This document shows, piece by piece, positions 19,726 through 28,387 of a stretch of DNA of 64,000 nucleotides (the first letter of the stretch is position 1; each line of letters begins with the position of its first letter). Source of the DNA: Actinomadura luteofluorescens (GTDB lineage: Bacteria > Actinomycetota > Actinomycetes > Streptosporangiales > Streptosporangiaceae); contig NZ_JACCBA010000001.1 in the NCBI RefSeq assembly GCF_013409365.1, forward strand, positions 186,001-250,000. The letters run 5' to 3'. The translations under genes were made by a program, and so were the position numbers. The notes under the pieces are model-generated. The model worked only from the letters and a program-made list of their open reading frames with translations. It ran no database searches and was not told where the DNA came from.

Positions 19726-19803
19726 GAAGCGGCCAAGAAGATCAATGGAGATGGTCGCGGATGCCCTTTCTCTCCTGAAACGATGGGGGCCGGGAGGAAA
19801 ACG

Positions 19804-21486
19804 GTGTCAGGATTCGACGTACTCACGCGCGGCGACGTGCTGGACTCGGCGCTGCAGGCGCGGGACTACCTCGTGAGCTGCGGCGTCCCCGGCGCGCTGG
19901 CCGCCAAGGACCCCCAGCTGTGGGGGCGGCGGGCGGTCGACCACAGCCGGCTGGGCTGGCTCGACCTGCCGTTCGCCTCCCGCGGCCTGCTGAACCAGGT
20001 GGGCGGCCTGGTGTCGGAGGCGCGGTACTCGGGCCTCGACCACATCGTGCTGATCGGCGTCGGCGCGGAGAGCCTCGCCGCGCAGGCCGTGATGGAGGCG
20101 CACGCGCCCGCGCTGGCGGGCGCCGGCGGCGCCGCCGACCGGCCGTCCGGGAAGCTGACCGTCCTGGACGGCGGCGACACCGCCGCGCTCGCGTTCGCGA
20201 TGGAGCGGCTCGACCGCACGCTGGTCGTGCTCGCCAGCAAGGCGGGCGTGTCCCTGGAGGGCGACGCCTACCGCCGGATCTTCGCGGCCGCGTTCCGGGA
20301 GCGGGGCCTGTCGGAGCGGGAGATCGCCGGCCGGTTCCTCGTCATCACCGACCACGGCAGCCCGCTGCACGACTTCGCCCGCCAGTGCGGCTACCGGATC
20401 GGGCTGACCGACCCCTACCTCCCCGGGCACTACGGCGCCCTGTCCGCCTACGGGCTGGTCCCCGCCGTGCTCGCGGGCGCGGACGCCGACCGGCTGCTGG
20501 AGGAGGCGGCGTCGCTGGTGCCGTCGCTGTCCAAGGACGAGGACAACCCGGGCCTGCTGCTCGGCGCCGTCATCGGCGGCTGCGCCCAGCAGGGGCCGGG
20601 CGGCCTCGCCCGCGACAAGGTGCTGCTGCGCGAGCCGGGCGGGCCGGGCGCGCTGAGCGCGTGGATCTCCCAGCTGCTCGCGGTCGGCACCGGCAAGCGG
20701 GGGCGCGGCGTGCTGGCCTTCGAGCCGCCGGGCGGGCGGGGCGACTTCCCCGACGTGCACGGCGTGTCGATCAATCCGCGCTCCGCGGCGCAGGACGAGT
20801 CCGACACCTCGGTGTGGGCGCCGCTCGGCGCGCAGTTCCTGCTGTGGGAGTACGCGACGGCGGTCGCCGGGTGGCTGCTCGGCGTCAACCCCTTCGAGGC
20901 GGGCAGCACGGTCGTCCAGGAGGCCGAGGACGACGCCGCCACGCTGCTGCGCACGGTCGCGGGCGGGTCGCTCACGGCGGAGCGGCCCGTGTACGTCGAG
21001 GACGACATCGAGGTGCACGCCGACTTCCCGTGGCCGCCCGGCGCCGAGCTGCAGACCGTCCTCGGCGGGCTGGTCGCCTCGGTGCCGTCCGACGGCTACC
21101 TGGCGGTCATGACGTACCTGTCGGGCGACTTCTCCGGGCGCTACCTCGCTCCGTCGCTGGCCCGCGCGTCCGGCCGCCCGGTCGCCTACGGGCCGGGGCC
21201 CGGCTACCCGCACGCGACAGGTCCGGTGCACAAGGACGGTCCGGGCAACGGCGCGTTCCTGATCATCACCGGCGACCCCGCGCCGGGGGACGCGCTGGCC
21301 GCGCACCCCGTCCCCGGGCGCCCCTACAGCCTGGCGCAGCTGCAGACCGCGCGCGCCCTCGGCGAGCTGCGGGCGCTGCGCGCCCGGCGGCTGCCGGTCA
21401 TCCGGCTGCACCTGCGCAACCCGGTGGACGGCGCGGGACGGCTGATCGAGGCGGTCCGCGCGGTGGCGGGGGCGCGCAGACCGTGA
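19804..21486 (+). CDS. Pgi-like protein 2, degenerate glucose-6-phosphate isomerase homologue
   Basis: 560 residues, paralogue of its neighbours: [53 protein letters not shown] and a C-terminal HATGPVHKDGPGNGAFLIITGD. The SIS phosphate loops differ from active Pgi: GMGGSS becomes GVGAES (85-90) and SKSGGTVET becomes SKAGVSLEG (145-153). The GGRY Arg is His (PGHY, 207-210), the Glu of AESTGK is Val (AVGTGK, 293-298) and the FDQPDVE..K block is unrecognisable. Start GTG 19804 is chosen because GGGAGG lies at proper distance; an upstream ATG at 19783 lacks one. Confidence 0.82.
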   Translation: MSGFDVLTRGDVLDSALQARDYLVSCGVPGALAAKDPQLWGRRAVDHSRLGWLDLPFASRGLLNQVGGLVSEARYSGLDHIVLIGVGAESLAAQAVMEAHAPALAGAGGAADRPSGKLTVLDGGDTAALAFAMERLDRTLVVLASKAGVSLEGDAYRRIFAAAFRERGLSEREIAGRFLVITDHGSPLHDFARQCGYRIGLTDPYLPGHYGALSAYGLVPAVLAGADADRLLEEAASLVPSLSKDEDNPGLLLGAVIGGCAQQGPGGLARDKVLLREPGGPGALSAWISQLLAVGTGKRGRGVLAFEPPGGRGDFPDVHGVSINPRSAAQDESDTSVWAPLGAQFLLWEYATAVAGWLLGVNPFEAGSTVVQEAEDDAATLLRTVAGGSLTAERPVYVEDDIEVHADFPWPPGAELQTVLGGLVASVPSDGYLAVMTYLSGDFSGRYLAPSLARASGRPVAYGPGPGYPHATGPVHKDGPGNGAFLIITGDPAPGDALAAHPVPGRPYSLAQLQTARALGELRALRARRLPVIRLHLRNPVDGAGRLIEAVRAVAGARRP

Positions 21487-23093
21487 GCTTCACCGCCGTC
21501 GTCTCGGGGGAGACGGCCATCACCGCGCGCGGCCCGCTGAAGGAGGCCGCCGAGCGGGTCATGGGCCGGTTGTGGATCGACCAGGTGCCGGTCCGGCTCG
21601 CCTCGGAGGACGCGTCGCTGTGGCCGTCGGCCGCCACCGCCGTGGTGGAGGGCCGCCCGCTGTGCTGGCCGGGGCAGCCCGGTCCCGGCCGCGCGGTTTT
21701 GGACCGTGCCGAACGGCTGCGCGCGCGGGCCCGCGAGGACGGGCTGACCGACGTGGTGCTGCTCGGCGCCGGCGCCCCCGCCCGCGCCGCCGAGCTGATC
21801 GTCCGCGCCGGCGCCGCCGCGGACGGCGGCCGCGGTTCGCTGACGGTGCTGGACGGCCCGGACCCGGGGGCGCCCCTGCGCATCCGGCAGGACCCGGAGC
21901 GGCTGAACCGGACCGCGTTCGTGGTGACCGGCGACGACCCGGCGACCGAGGCGCTGCGCGAGGTGTTCGCGGAGGCGCTGCGGGAGGAGGGCCTGTCCCC
22001 CGACGGTATCGCGCGTCGGTTCGTCACGGTCGCCGAACCGGGCGCGGCCGCGGCCAAGCACGCGGCGGAGACCGGCCTCCCGCTGGTGGAGGCTCCGGCG
22101 CCCACCGCGTTCGGCGCGCTGTCCCCCTACGCGCTGGTTCCCGCCGCGCTCGCGGGCGCCGACATCGCCACGCTGCTGGAAGAGGCCACCGCCGTCCTGC
22201 CGTCGCTGACGCGGCCGGAGAACAACCCGGGGCTCGTGCTCGGCGCCATCCTCGGCGGCGCGGCCCGGGCCGGGCGGCGGACGGCCGTGCTCGGCGGCTA
22301 CCCGGCGGCGCTGCCGGGCGTCGCCGGATGGGCGGCGCGGCTCCTGCGGGAGGCGGCCCGCGGCCGGCTGGCGCCGGTCGTCCAGGACGGGGGCATGCCG
22401 CTGCAGCCCGACGACGACCTGTTCCTGCTGACGTTCGACGGCCGCCCGCACCAGGACGACGCCACGATCGCCGGGCCGCTCGCCGCGCAGCTCGTCGTGT
22501 GGGAGTACGCCGCCGCCGTGGCGTCCTACCTGCTGGAGGCCGATCCCCTGGCGGCGGCGGAGCGGCCCGGCCCGATGACGCTGGACGACGGGACCGGCGA
22601 GCCGCTGTTCGCCGACGGCGACCCCGGGCGCGCGGTCGAGGCCCACACGACCGTCCCCGCGCTGGCCGGAGCGTCCGGGCTCGCCGCGCTGCTGGACGCG
22701 CTGGCCGGCCGGGTCGGGCCGGGCGAGCACCTCGCGCTCGTCGCCTACCTCGACCCGGACGAGGCCCGCGGGCAGGGCGCGCAGGTGCGGCGGCTCGCCG
22801 CGCTGCTCGCCGCCCGCTGCGGGCGGCCGGTGCGGGTGGACTGGGGCGCGCGGCCGCCCGCGAGCGGAAATGATCACCCGGACGGATGCGTTTACCTTCT
22901 GGTGACCGGGAACGTCGTCCGCGACGTCCCGGTCCCCGGCCGGCACCACAGGCTCGGCATGCTGCAGCTCGCGCGGGCGCTCGGAGACGCCCGCGACGCG
23001 CGCGCGGCGGGGCGCCCGGTGGTCCGGCTCCATTTGCAGAACCGCTGGGCGGGGCTGACCCGGCTGCTCGACGCCGCCAGAGGGGACATATGA
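21483..23093 (+). CDS. Pgi-like protein 3, most degenerate glucose-6-phosphate isomerase homologue
   Basis: 536 residues, third tandem copy, coupled to copy 2 by a GTGA overlap. Shared backbone: [59 protein letters not shown] and the C-terminal VPGRHHRLGMLQLARALGDARDARAAGRP. Active-site elements have mostly gone: GGSS is GAPA (97-100), the SKSGGT loop is TGDDPATEA (149-157), GGRYSAL is PTAFGAL (207-213) and the HxTGQxHKGGP block is replaced by SGNDHPDG. Intact length, reading frame and operon place argue for a kept non-enzymatic role rather than decay. Confidence 0.8.
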   Translation: MSFTAVVSGETAITARGPLKEAAERVMGRLWIDQVPVRLASEDASLWPSAATAVVEGRPLCWPGQPGPGRAVLDRAERLRARAREDGLTDVVLLGAGAPARAAELIVRAGAAADGGRGSLTVLDGPDPGAPLRIRQDPERLNRTAFVVTGDDPATEALREVFAEALREEGLSPDGIARRFVTVAEPGAAAAKHAAETGLPLVEAPAPTAFGALSPYALVPAALAGADIATLLEEATAVLPSLTRPENNPGLVLGAILGGAARAGRRTAVLGGYPAALPGVAGWAARLLREAARGRLAPVVQDGGMPLQPDDDLFLLTFDGRPHQDDATIAGPLAAQLVVWEYAAAVASYLLEADPLAAAERPGPMTLDDGTGEPLFADGDPGRAVEAHTTVPALAGASGLAALLDALAGRVGPGEHLALVAYLDPDEARGQGAQVRRLAALLAARCGRPVRVDWGARPPASGNDHPDGCVYLLVTGNVVRDVPVPGRHHRLGMLQLARALGDARDARAAGRPVVRLHLQNRWAGLTRLLDAARGDI

Positions 23094-23194
23094 GCGCTCA
23101 CACACCGGGGACCGCCGGAGACTCTGGCCGGTCAGGGGGCGATTCCGAGTTGGGGCCCGCGATACGAGTTGGGGCAGGATGCTTGCAGCAGTAG
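23090..23194 (+). CDS. Possible 34-residue coupled small ORF
   Basis: ATG 23090 overlaps the stop of Pgi-like gene 3 (ATGA), with GAGGGGACAT before it, and runs 34 codons to TAG, ending 34 nt before zwf. Product is Gly/Ser-rich with no recognisable domain. It may be a leader peptide for zwf or chance. Confidence 0.25.
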   Translation: MSAHTPGTAGDSGRSGGDSELGPAIRVGAGCLQQ

Positions 23195-23228
23195 TCGAAG
23201 AAGGCGCAGTGCGATCAGAGGGGGCCAC

Positions 23229-24755
23229 GTGACCAACACAGCCAATCCGCTCCGCGACCCGCGGGACAAGCGCCTGCCGCGGGTGGCCGGGCCGTGCGTG
23301 CTCGTGCTGTTCGGGGTCACCGGGGACCTGTCGCGCAAGAAGCTCCTCCCGGCGATCTACGACCTGGCGAACCGAGGGCTGCTGCCGCCGGGCTTCTCCC
23401 TGGTGGGATTCGCGCGGCGCGACTGGGAGAACGAGGACTTCCGCCAGATCGCGTACGAGTCGGTGAAGGCCCACGCGCGGACCCCGTTCCGCGAGGACGT
23501 GTGGACGCACCTGATGGAGGGCATGCACTTCGTCCCCGGCGAGTTCAGCGACCCGGGCGCGTTCGACGCGCTGGCGATGGCGGTCAAGGAGCTGGACGAG
23601 AGCCGCGGCACGGGCGGCAACTACGCCTTCTACCTGTCGATCCCCCCGAAGTTCTTCCCGCAGGTGGTCGAGCAGCTGCAGCGCAGCGGCCTGGCCGACC
23701 GCGAGGAGGGCTCGTGGCGCCGGGTCGTCATCGAGAAGCCCTTCGGCCGCGACCTGAAGACCGCGGTGGAGCTGAACGACACCGTGCACCGCGTGTTCCC
23801 CGAGGAGGCGATCTTCCGGATCGACCACTACCTCGGCAAGGAGACGGTGCAGAACATCCTGGCGCTGCGGTTCGCCAACACGATGTTCGAGCCGATCTGG
23901 AACCGCTCGTTCGTCGACCACGTGCAGATCACGATGGCCGAGGACATCGGGATCGGCGGCCGGGCCGGATACTACGACGGCATCGGCGCCGCCCGCGACG
24001 TCATCCAGAACCACCTGCTGCAGCTGCTGGCGCTCACGGCGATGGAGGAGCCGACGTCGTTCAGCGCCGACGCCGTCCGCGCCGAGAAGGCCAAGATCCT
24101 TTCCGCGGTGCGGGTGCGGGGCGACCTGGCCCAGTCGACCGCCCGCGGGCAGTACGCGGCGGGCTGGCAGGGCGGCGTGAGCGTCCAGGGGTACCTGGAG
24201 GAGGAGGGCATCCCCGCCGACTCGCGCACCGAGACCTACGCGGCGGTCAAGCTGGAGATCGACAACCGCCGCTGGGCGGGTGTCCCGTTCTACCTGCGCA
24301 CCGGCAAGCGGCTGAGCCGCCGGGTGACGGAGGTGGCGATGGTGTTCCAGCAGGCGCCGCACCTGCCGTTCTCGCACACCGACACCGAGGAGCTCGGGCA
24401 GAACGCCCTGGTGATGCGGGTGCAGCCGGACGAGGGCATCACGGTCCGGTTCGGCTCGAAGGTGCCCGGCACCTCGATGGAGATCCGCGACGTCAACATG
24501 GACTTCGCCTACGGCGAGTCGTTCACCGAGGCCTCGCCCGAGGCGTACGAGCGGCTGCTGCTGGACGTGCTGATCGGCGACCCCCCGCTGTTCCCCCGGC
24601 AGGAGGAGGTCGAGCTGTCCTGGAAGATCCTCGACCCGATCGAGGAGTACTGGGCGAGCCGCGGCGGCCTCGACCAGTACAAGTCCGGCGGCTACGGGCC
24701 CGACAGCGCCGACGAGCTGATGGCGCGGGACGGCCGAACCTGGAGGCGGCTCTAG
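23229..24755 (+). CDS. zwf: Glucose-6-phosphate dehydrogenase
   Basis: A 508-residue enzyme oxidising glucose 6-phosphate to 6-phosphogluconolactone with NADP (or NAD), the entry of the oxidative pentose phosphate pathway. The dinucleotide site FGVTGDLSRKKLLPA (28-42), VVIEKPFG and the catalytic/substrate block RIDHYLGKE are intact, as is the late YLRTGKRL. Start GTG 23229 has AGAGGGGG six bases upstream; codons before it are not protein-like. opcA starts on the next base after the stop, typical of actinobacteria, where OpcA is needed for full Zwf activity. Confidence 0.96.
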   Translation: MTNTANPLRDPRDKRLPRVAGPCVLVLFGVTGDLSRKKLLPAIYDLANRGLLPPGFSLVGFARRDWENEDFRQIAYESVKAHARTPFREDVWTHLMEGMHFVPGEFSDPGAFDALAMAVKELDESRGTGGNYAFYLSIPPKFFPQVVEQLQRSGLADREEGSWRRVVIEKPFGRDLKTAVELNDTVHRVFPEEAIFRIDHYLGKETVQNILALRFANTMFEPIWNRSFVDHVQITMAEDIGIGGRAGYYDGIGAARDVIQNHLLQLLALTAMEEPTSFSADAVRAEKAKILSAVRVRGDLAQSTARGQYAAGWQGGVSVQGYLEEEGIPADSRTETYAAVKLEIDNRRWAGVPFYLRTGKRLSRRVTEVAMVFQQAPHLPFSHTDTEELGQNALVMRVQPDEGITVRFGSKVPGTSMEIRDVNMDFAYGESFTEASPEAYERLLLDVLIGDPPLFPRQEEVELSWKILDPIEEYWASRGGLDQYKSGGYGPDSADELMARDGRTWRRL

Positions 24756-25832
24756 ATGAACATCGATCTGACCGGTACGACGACCCGCAAGATCCAGGAC
24801 GCGCTGACGCAGTCCCGGCATCTGATGGGCGGCCCGGCCGTCGGCATGGTGCTCACACTGATCATCGTGACGGACGAGTCGGCGCAGTACGACGCGGTGC
24901 GCGCCGCGACCGAGGCGGCGCGCGAGCACCCCTGCCGGGTGCTGACCGTCATCTCGCGCGACCCGCGGGGCAGCTCCTCGCGGCTCGACGCCGAGATCCG
25001 GATGGGCGAGACGGGACCCGGTGAGACGGTGCTGCTGCGCATGTACGGGCCGCTCGCCGAGCACGCCGACTCCGTCGTCGTGCCGCTGCTGATGCCCGAC
25101 ACCCCGGTGGTGACGTGGTGGCCCGGCGGCAAGGTGCCGAAGGTGCCCGCCAAGGATCCGCTCGGCCGGCTGGCGCAGCGCCGGGTGACCGACGCGTACG
25201 CGGCGCGCGACCGGCTCGGCACCCTCGCCCAGCTCGCCGAGGGCTACCGGCCGGGCGACACCGACTTCACCTGGACCCGGCTGACCTCCTGGCGCTCGCT
25301 GCTGGCCGCGGCGCTCGACCAGGAGCACGACGAGATCACGGCCGGCGAGGTGATGGCCGAGCCGGACTCCCCGAGCGCGGAGCTGCTGGCCGCGTGGCTG
25401 TCGGTCCGGCTCGGCGTCCCGGTGGACCGGACGGTCTCCGAGGGCCCGGGCATCACCGGCGTCCGGCTGGCGACGACGAGCGGCGACCTCGTGATCGACC
25501 GCCCGGACGGGCGGGTCGCGACACTGAGCCGACCCGGCCAGCCCGACCGGCAGGTGTCGCTGATGCGGCGGCCGATGGCGGAGCTGCTGGCCGAGGAGCT
25601 GCGGCGCCTCGACCCCGACGAGGTCTACCGCGACGCCGCCGCCCGGTTCGCCAAGGACCTGGCGGGCGGGTCGCAGAAGCCCGGCGTGGCGAGCGAGCCG
25701 GTGTCGGCGACGTCCGACGCGGCCCAGACGGGCCCCGCCAAGAAGCAGGCCGGCTCCAGGCAGCCCGCGTCCGGGCGGGCGGAGTCGAAGCAGCCGTCCC
25801 GCAAGGGGCGCGGCAGGTCGGGGGACGCATGA
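24756..25832 (+). CDS. opcA: OpcA, glucose-6-phosphate dehydrogenase assembly protein
   Basis: A 358-residue OpcA/Zwf-assembly protein. The conserved SRHLMGGPAVGMVLTLIIV start, HPCRVLTVI, LLMPDTPVVTWWPG and RLTSWRSLLAAALDQ blocks are all present. After about residue 298 there is a disordered Lys/Arg/Ser/Ala tail (about 60 residues) longer than the core requires. Known role: binds and activates or tetramerises Zwf in actinobacteria and cyanobacteria. ATG follows the zwf stop directly; the pgl ATG overlaps its own stop, so the three are tightly coupled. Confidence 0.95.
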   Translation: MNIDLTGTTTRKIQDALTQSRHLMGGPAVGMVLTLIIVTDESAQYDAVRAATEAAREHPCRVLTVISRDPRGSSSRLDAEIRMGETGPGETVLLRMYGPLAEHADSVVVPLLMPDTPVVTWWPGGKVPKVPAKDPLGRLAQRRVTDAYAARDRLGTLAQLAEGYRPGDTDFTWTRLTSWRSLLAAALDQEHDEITAGEVMAEPDSPSAELLAAWLSVRLGVPVDRTVSEGPGITGVRLATTSGDLVIDRPDGRVATLSRPGQPDRQVSLMRRPMAELLAEELRRLDPDEVYRDAAARFAKDLAGGSQKPGVASEPVSATSDAAQTGPAKKQAGSRQPASGRAESKQPSRKGRGRSGDA

Positions 25833-26608
25833 GCTCCCCGACCGTCCTGGTCCACGACGACCAGGCCCTGCTCGCCGAGGCCGCCGCGGCCCGGCTGGTG
25901 ACGCGGATCGCCGACGCCCAGGCGGCGCGCGGCACGGCGTCGGTCGTGCTGACCGGCGGCGGCGTCGGCACGGCGGTGCTCGCCGCGCTGGCCGCCACGG
26001 GCGTCCGCGACGCGGTCGACTGGGGCCGGCTGGACATGTGGTGGGGCGACGAGCGCTTCCTGCCCTCCGGCGACCCCGAGCGCAACGAGACCGGGGCGCG
26101 GCAGGCGCTGCTCGACCACGTCCCGCTCGACCCGGCGCGGGTGCACGCGATGCCGGCGGCGGACGGCCCGGACGGCGACGATCCGGAGGCCGCGGCCGAG
26201 CGGTACGCGGCGGAGCTGCGGGCCGCCGCCGGGCCCGGCGACGGCCCGGTTCCGGCCTTCGACGTGCTGATGCTGGGCGTCGGCCCCGACGCGCACGTGG
26301 CGTCGCTGTTCCCGGAGCTGCCGGCGCTGCGCGACGAGGGCGCGGTGGCGGCGGTGCGGGGCGCCCCGAAGCCGCCCCCGACCCGGATCTCGCTGACGTT
26401 CCCCTCCCTGCGCGCCGCGGACGAGGTGTGGCTGCTGGCGGCGGGCGAGTCCAAGGCGAAGGCCATCGGGCTCGGGCTGGCGCCGGACGCGGACCCGTTC
26501 CACGTCCCGTGCGCCGGGGCCCGCGGGCGGAGCCGGACCCTGTTCCTGCTCGACCGCGCCGCGGCATCCGAGCTCCCGCCGGGCACGGGGCGCGTCACGC
26601 CCTCTTGA
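25829..26608 (+). CDS. pgl: 6-Phosphogluconolactonase
   Basis: A 259-residue NagB/SugarP-isomerase-fold hydrolase of 6-phosphogluconolactone. LTGGGVGTAVLAAL near 40, MWWGDERFLPSGDPERN near 71, and MLGVGPDAHVASLFP near 147 are diagnostic; the last has Ala where many members have Gly (GPDGH), while the catalytic His stays. The ATG overlaps the opcA stop by 4 nt. Last gene of the pentose phosphate operon, completing Zwf-OpcA-Pgl. Confidence 0.93.
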   Translation: MSSPTVLVHDDQALLAEAAAARLVTRIADAQAARGTASVVLTGGGVGTAVLAALAATGVRDAVDWGRLDMWWGDERFLPSGDPERNETGARQALLDHVPLDPARVHAMPAADGPDGDDPEAAAERYAAELRAAAGPGDGPVPAFDVLMLGVGPDAHVASLFPELPALRDEGAVAAVRGAPKPPPTRISLTFPSLRAADEVWLLAAGESKAKAIGLGLAPDADPFHVPCAGARGRSRTLFLLDRAAASELPPGTGRVTPS

Positions 26609-26737
26609 ACCGCGCATGAAGAAAGGTCCGTACACCTGGGAGAAGACTGAACAGTAGCGGCGGTTCCGCATGCCTCGCTCGAAAGCGTGCATACCCTGAC
26701 CGAGGGAAAACCCGCGTCGAGCGTGAGGAGTTCTCAG

Positions 26738-27943
26738 GTGCTCAGGGGTCGGACCGGGACGGTGGGCGCGGCGGTCGCCGGGGCGGTGGTGATCGCCGCG
26801 GCGGGCTGCTCCTCCGGGGGTGACGGCGGAGGTGGGGGCGGCGACGGCGGCAGGTCCGAGGACGCGGTGAAGCTCGCCGTCACGCCCGCCACCGGGACGC
26901 GGCAGGCCGCCCCGGACAGGCCGGTCACCGTCAAGGCCGACAACGGCAGGCTCACGAGCGTGACCCTCACCTACGGCAAGAAGGGCGCGAAGGCCGGCGG
27001 GAAGCTCGCCTCCGACGGAAGGTCGTGGACGTCGTCGTGGACGCTGCGGCCGTCCACGACGTACACGGTCACGGCCAAGGCGACCGGGGACGGCGGCAAG
27101 CAGGCCACCGCGACGTCCACGTTCACGACGCTGACGCCGCGCAAGAAGCTGGAGAGCGGCATGTCGCCGCTGGACGGCGAGACCGTCGGCGTCGGCATGC
27201 CCGTCCAGCTGCTGCTGTCCAGGCCGGTGAGCACCAAGGCCGGCAAGGTGGCGGTGGAGAAGGCCCTTGAGGTCCGCATGTCCAAGCCGGTCGAGGGCGC
27301 CTGGTCCTGGATCGGCGACAAGGAGGTCGACTTCCGGCCCCGCGACTACTGGCCGTCCGGGCAGAAGGTGGAGGTCGTCGCGCACCTGGCGGGGCTGAAG
27401 GCCGGCGAGGGCATGTACGGGACGAAGGACCGCAGCGTCGGCTTCACCGTCGGGCCGCGGCACATCACCACCGTCGACGCCAAGAAACACCGCGCGACGG
27501 TGACCGACGGCGGCAGGACGGTGCGGACCATGAAGGTGAGCCTCGGCAAGCCGGGCCACGACAGCTACAGCGGCACGATGATCGCGCAGGAGAAGGCGGC
27601 GCACATCGTGATGGACTCGGCCACCACCGGCGACCCCGGCGAGTACCGGATCCCGACGAAGTGGAACGTCCGCCTCACCTACAGCGGGACGTTCGTCCAC
27701 TCGGCGCCGTGGTCGACCGACGCGCAGGGCAACGACAACGTCAGCCACGGGTGCGTGAACGCCTCCCCGGGCGACGCCAAGTGGTTCTTCGACTTCACCA
27801 ACCGGGGCGACGTGGTGAAGGTGACGGGCACGTCGCGGCGGCTCCGGTTCGGGAACGGGCCGACGCCGTGGGCCAAGTCGTGGGACGCCTGGCTGGAGGG
27901 CGGCGCCGTCGGCAAGCCGGTCATGGGCACGCCCCTCACCTGA
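26738..27943 (+). CDS. L,D-transpeptidase lipoprotein
   Basis: A 401-residue secreted lipoprotein that should make 3-3 peptidoglycan cross-links. A signal peptide ends in the lipobox AAAGC (Cys24), then a Gly/Asp-rich linker. Two Ig-like domains follow (about 45-130 and 135-250, with STTYTVTAKAT and LDGETVGVGMPVQLLLSRPV), as in LdtMt2-type enzymes. The YkuD catalytic domain ends with HSAPWS, then SHGCVNASP containing Cys339. Start GTG 26738 is chosen for its GAGGAG site and signal-peptide placement; an upstream in-frame GTG at 26687 would add a non-signal leader. Confidence 0.92.
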   Translation: MLRGRTGTVGAAVAGAVVIAAAGCSSGGDGGGGGGDGGRSEDAVKLAVTPATGTRQAAPDRPVTVKADNGRLTSVTLTYGKKGAKAGGKLASDGRSWTSSWTLRPSTTYTVTAKATGDGGKQATATSTFTTLTPRKKLESGMSPLDGETVGVGMPVQLLLSRPVSTKAGKVAVEKALEVRMSKPVEGAWSWIGDKEVDFRPRDYWPSGQKVEVVAHLAGLKAGEGMYGTKDRSVGFTVGPRHITTVDAKKHRATVTDGGRTVRTMKVSLGKPGHDSYSGTMIAQEKAAHIVMDSATTGDPGEYRIPTKWNVRLTYSGTFVHSAPWSTDAQGNDNVSHGCVNASPGDAKWFFDFTNRGDVVKVTGTSRRLRFGNGPTPWAKSWDAWLEGGAVGKPVMGTPLT

Positions 27944-27973
27944 GGTCACCGGCGCCGCCCGTGGCCCCACTGG

Positions 27974-27979
27974 CACACT
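27974..27979 (+). promoter_or_regulatory. Possible leaderless -10 box of the cupin gene
   Basis: CACACT ends 7 nt before ATG 27987. It matches the spacing of other leaderless starts here but has C instead of T at the first position. Confidence 0.35.
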
Positions 27980-27986
27980 TGGTGCC

Positions 27987-28319
27987 ATGCAGAAGCTCTC
28001 GTTGGACGCACAGGTACGGGACCTGATGAAGCGCGCCGCCGCGGCCTCGACCGGGCGCGGCGCCGACACCGTGTACGGCGGGCACGAGCACGTCCTGCGC
28101 CAGACGCTGATCGCCATGACGGCGGGCACGGCGCTGGCGGAGCACGAGAGCCCCGGCGAGGCGACGGTCCTGGTCATGCGGGGCCGCGTCCGGCTGGTGG
28201 CGGGCCAGGACTCCTGGGACGGCATCGCCGGCGACCTGCTGATCATTCCGGACGCGCGGCACAGCCTGGAGGCGCTGGAGGACGCCGCGGTGCTGCTCAC
28301 CGTGGCCAAGTCCGGCTGA
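27987..28319 (+). CDS. Small single-domain cupin protein
   Basis: 110 residues forming one cupin barrel after a 25-residue helical start: ALAEHESPGEATVLVMRGRVRLVAGQD (first cupin motif, His and Glu ligands) and GDLLIIPDARHSLEALEDAAVLLTVAK (second motif, His). Cytoplasmic. Related actinobacterial proteins are annotated as LuxR-region cupins without known function. It stands alone, convergent with the fused hydrolase gene beyond a strong hairpin. Confidence 0.8.
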   Translation: MQKLSLDAQVRDLMKRAAAASTGRGADTVYGGHEHVLRQTLIAMTAGTALAEHESPGEATVLVMRGRVRLVAGQDSWDGIAGDLLIIPDARHSLEALEDAAVLLTVAKSG

Positions 28320-28336
28320 CGGTGCGGGGAAGCGCC

Positions 28337-28371
28337 GGGCCGGGCCGCCCGATGTCGGGTCGGCCCGGCCC
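28337..28371. terminator. Bidirectional terminator-like hairpin between convergent genes
   Basis: An 11-bp stem GGGCCGGGCCG / CGGCCCGGCCC is continued inward by CCCGA / TCGGG with a 2-nt loop and one bulged T, giving about 16 pairs. Lies between the cupin stop and the opposing hydrolase stop. No T-tract, normal for high-GC actinobacteria. Confidence 0.65.
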
Positions 28372-28387
28372 TGCGGGCGCCGGCGCC

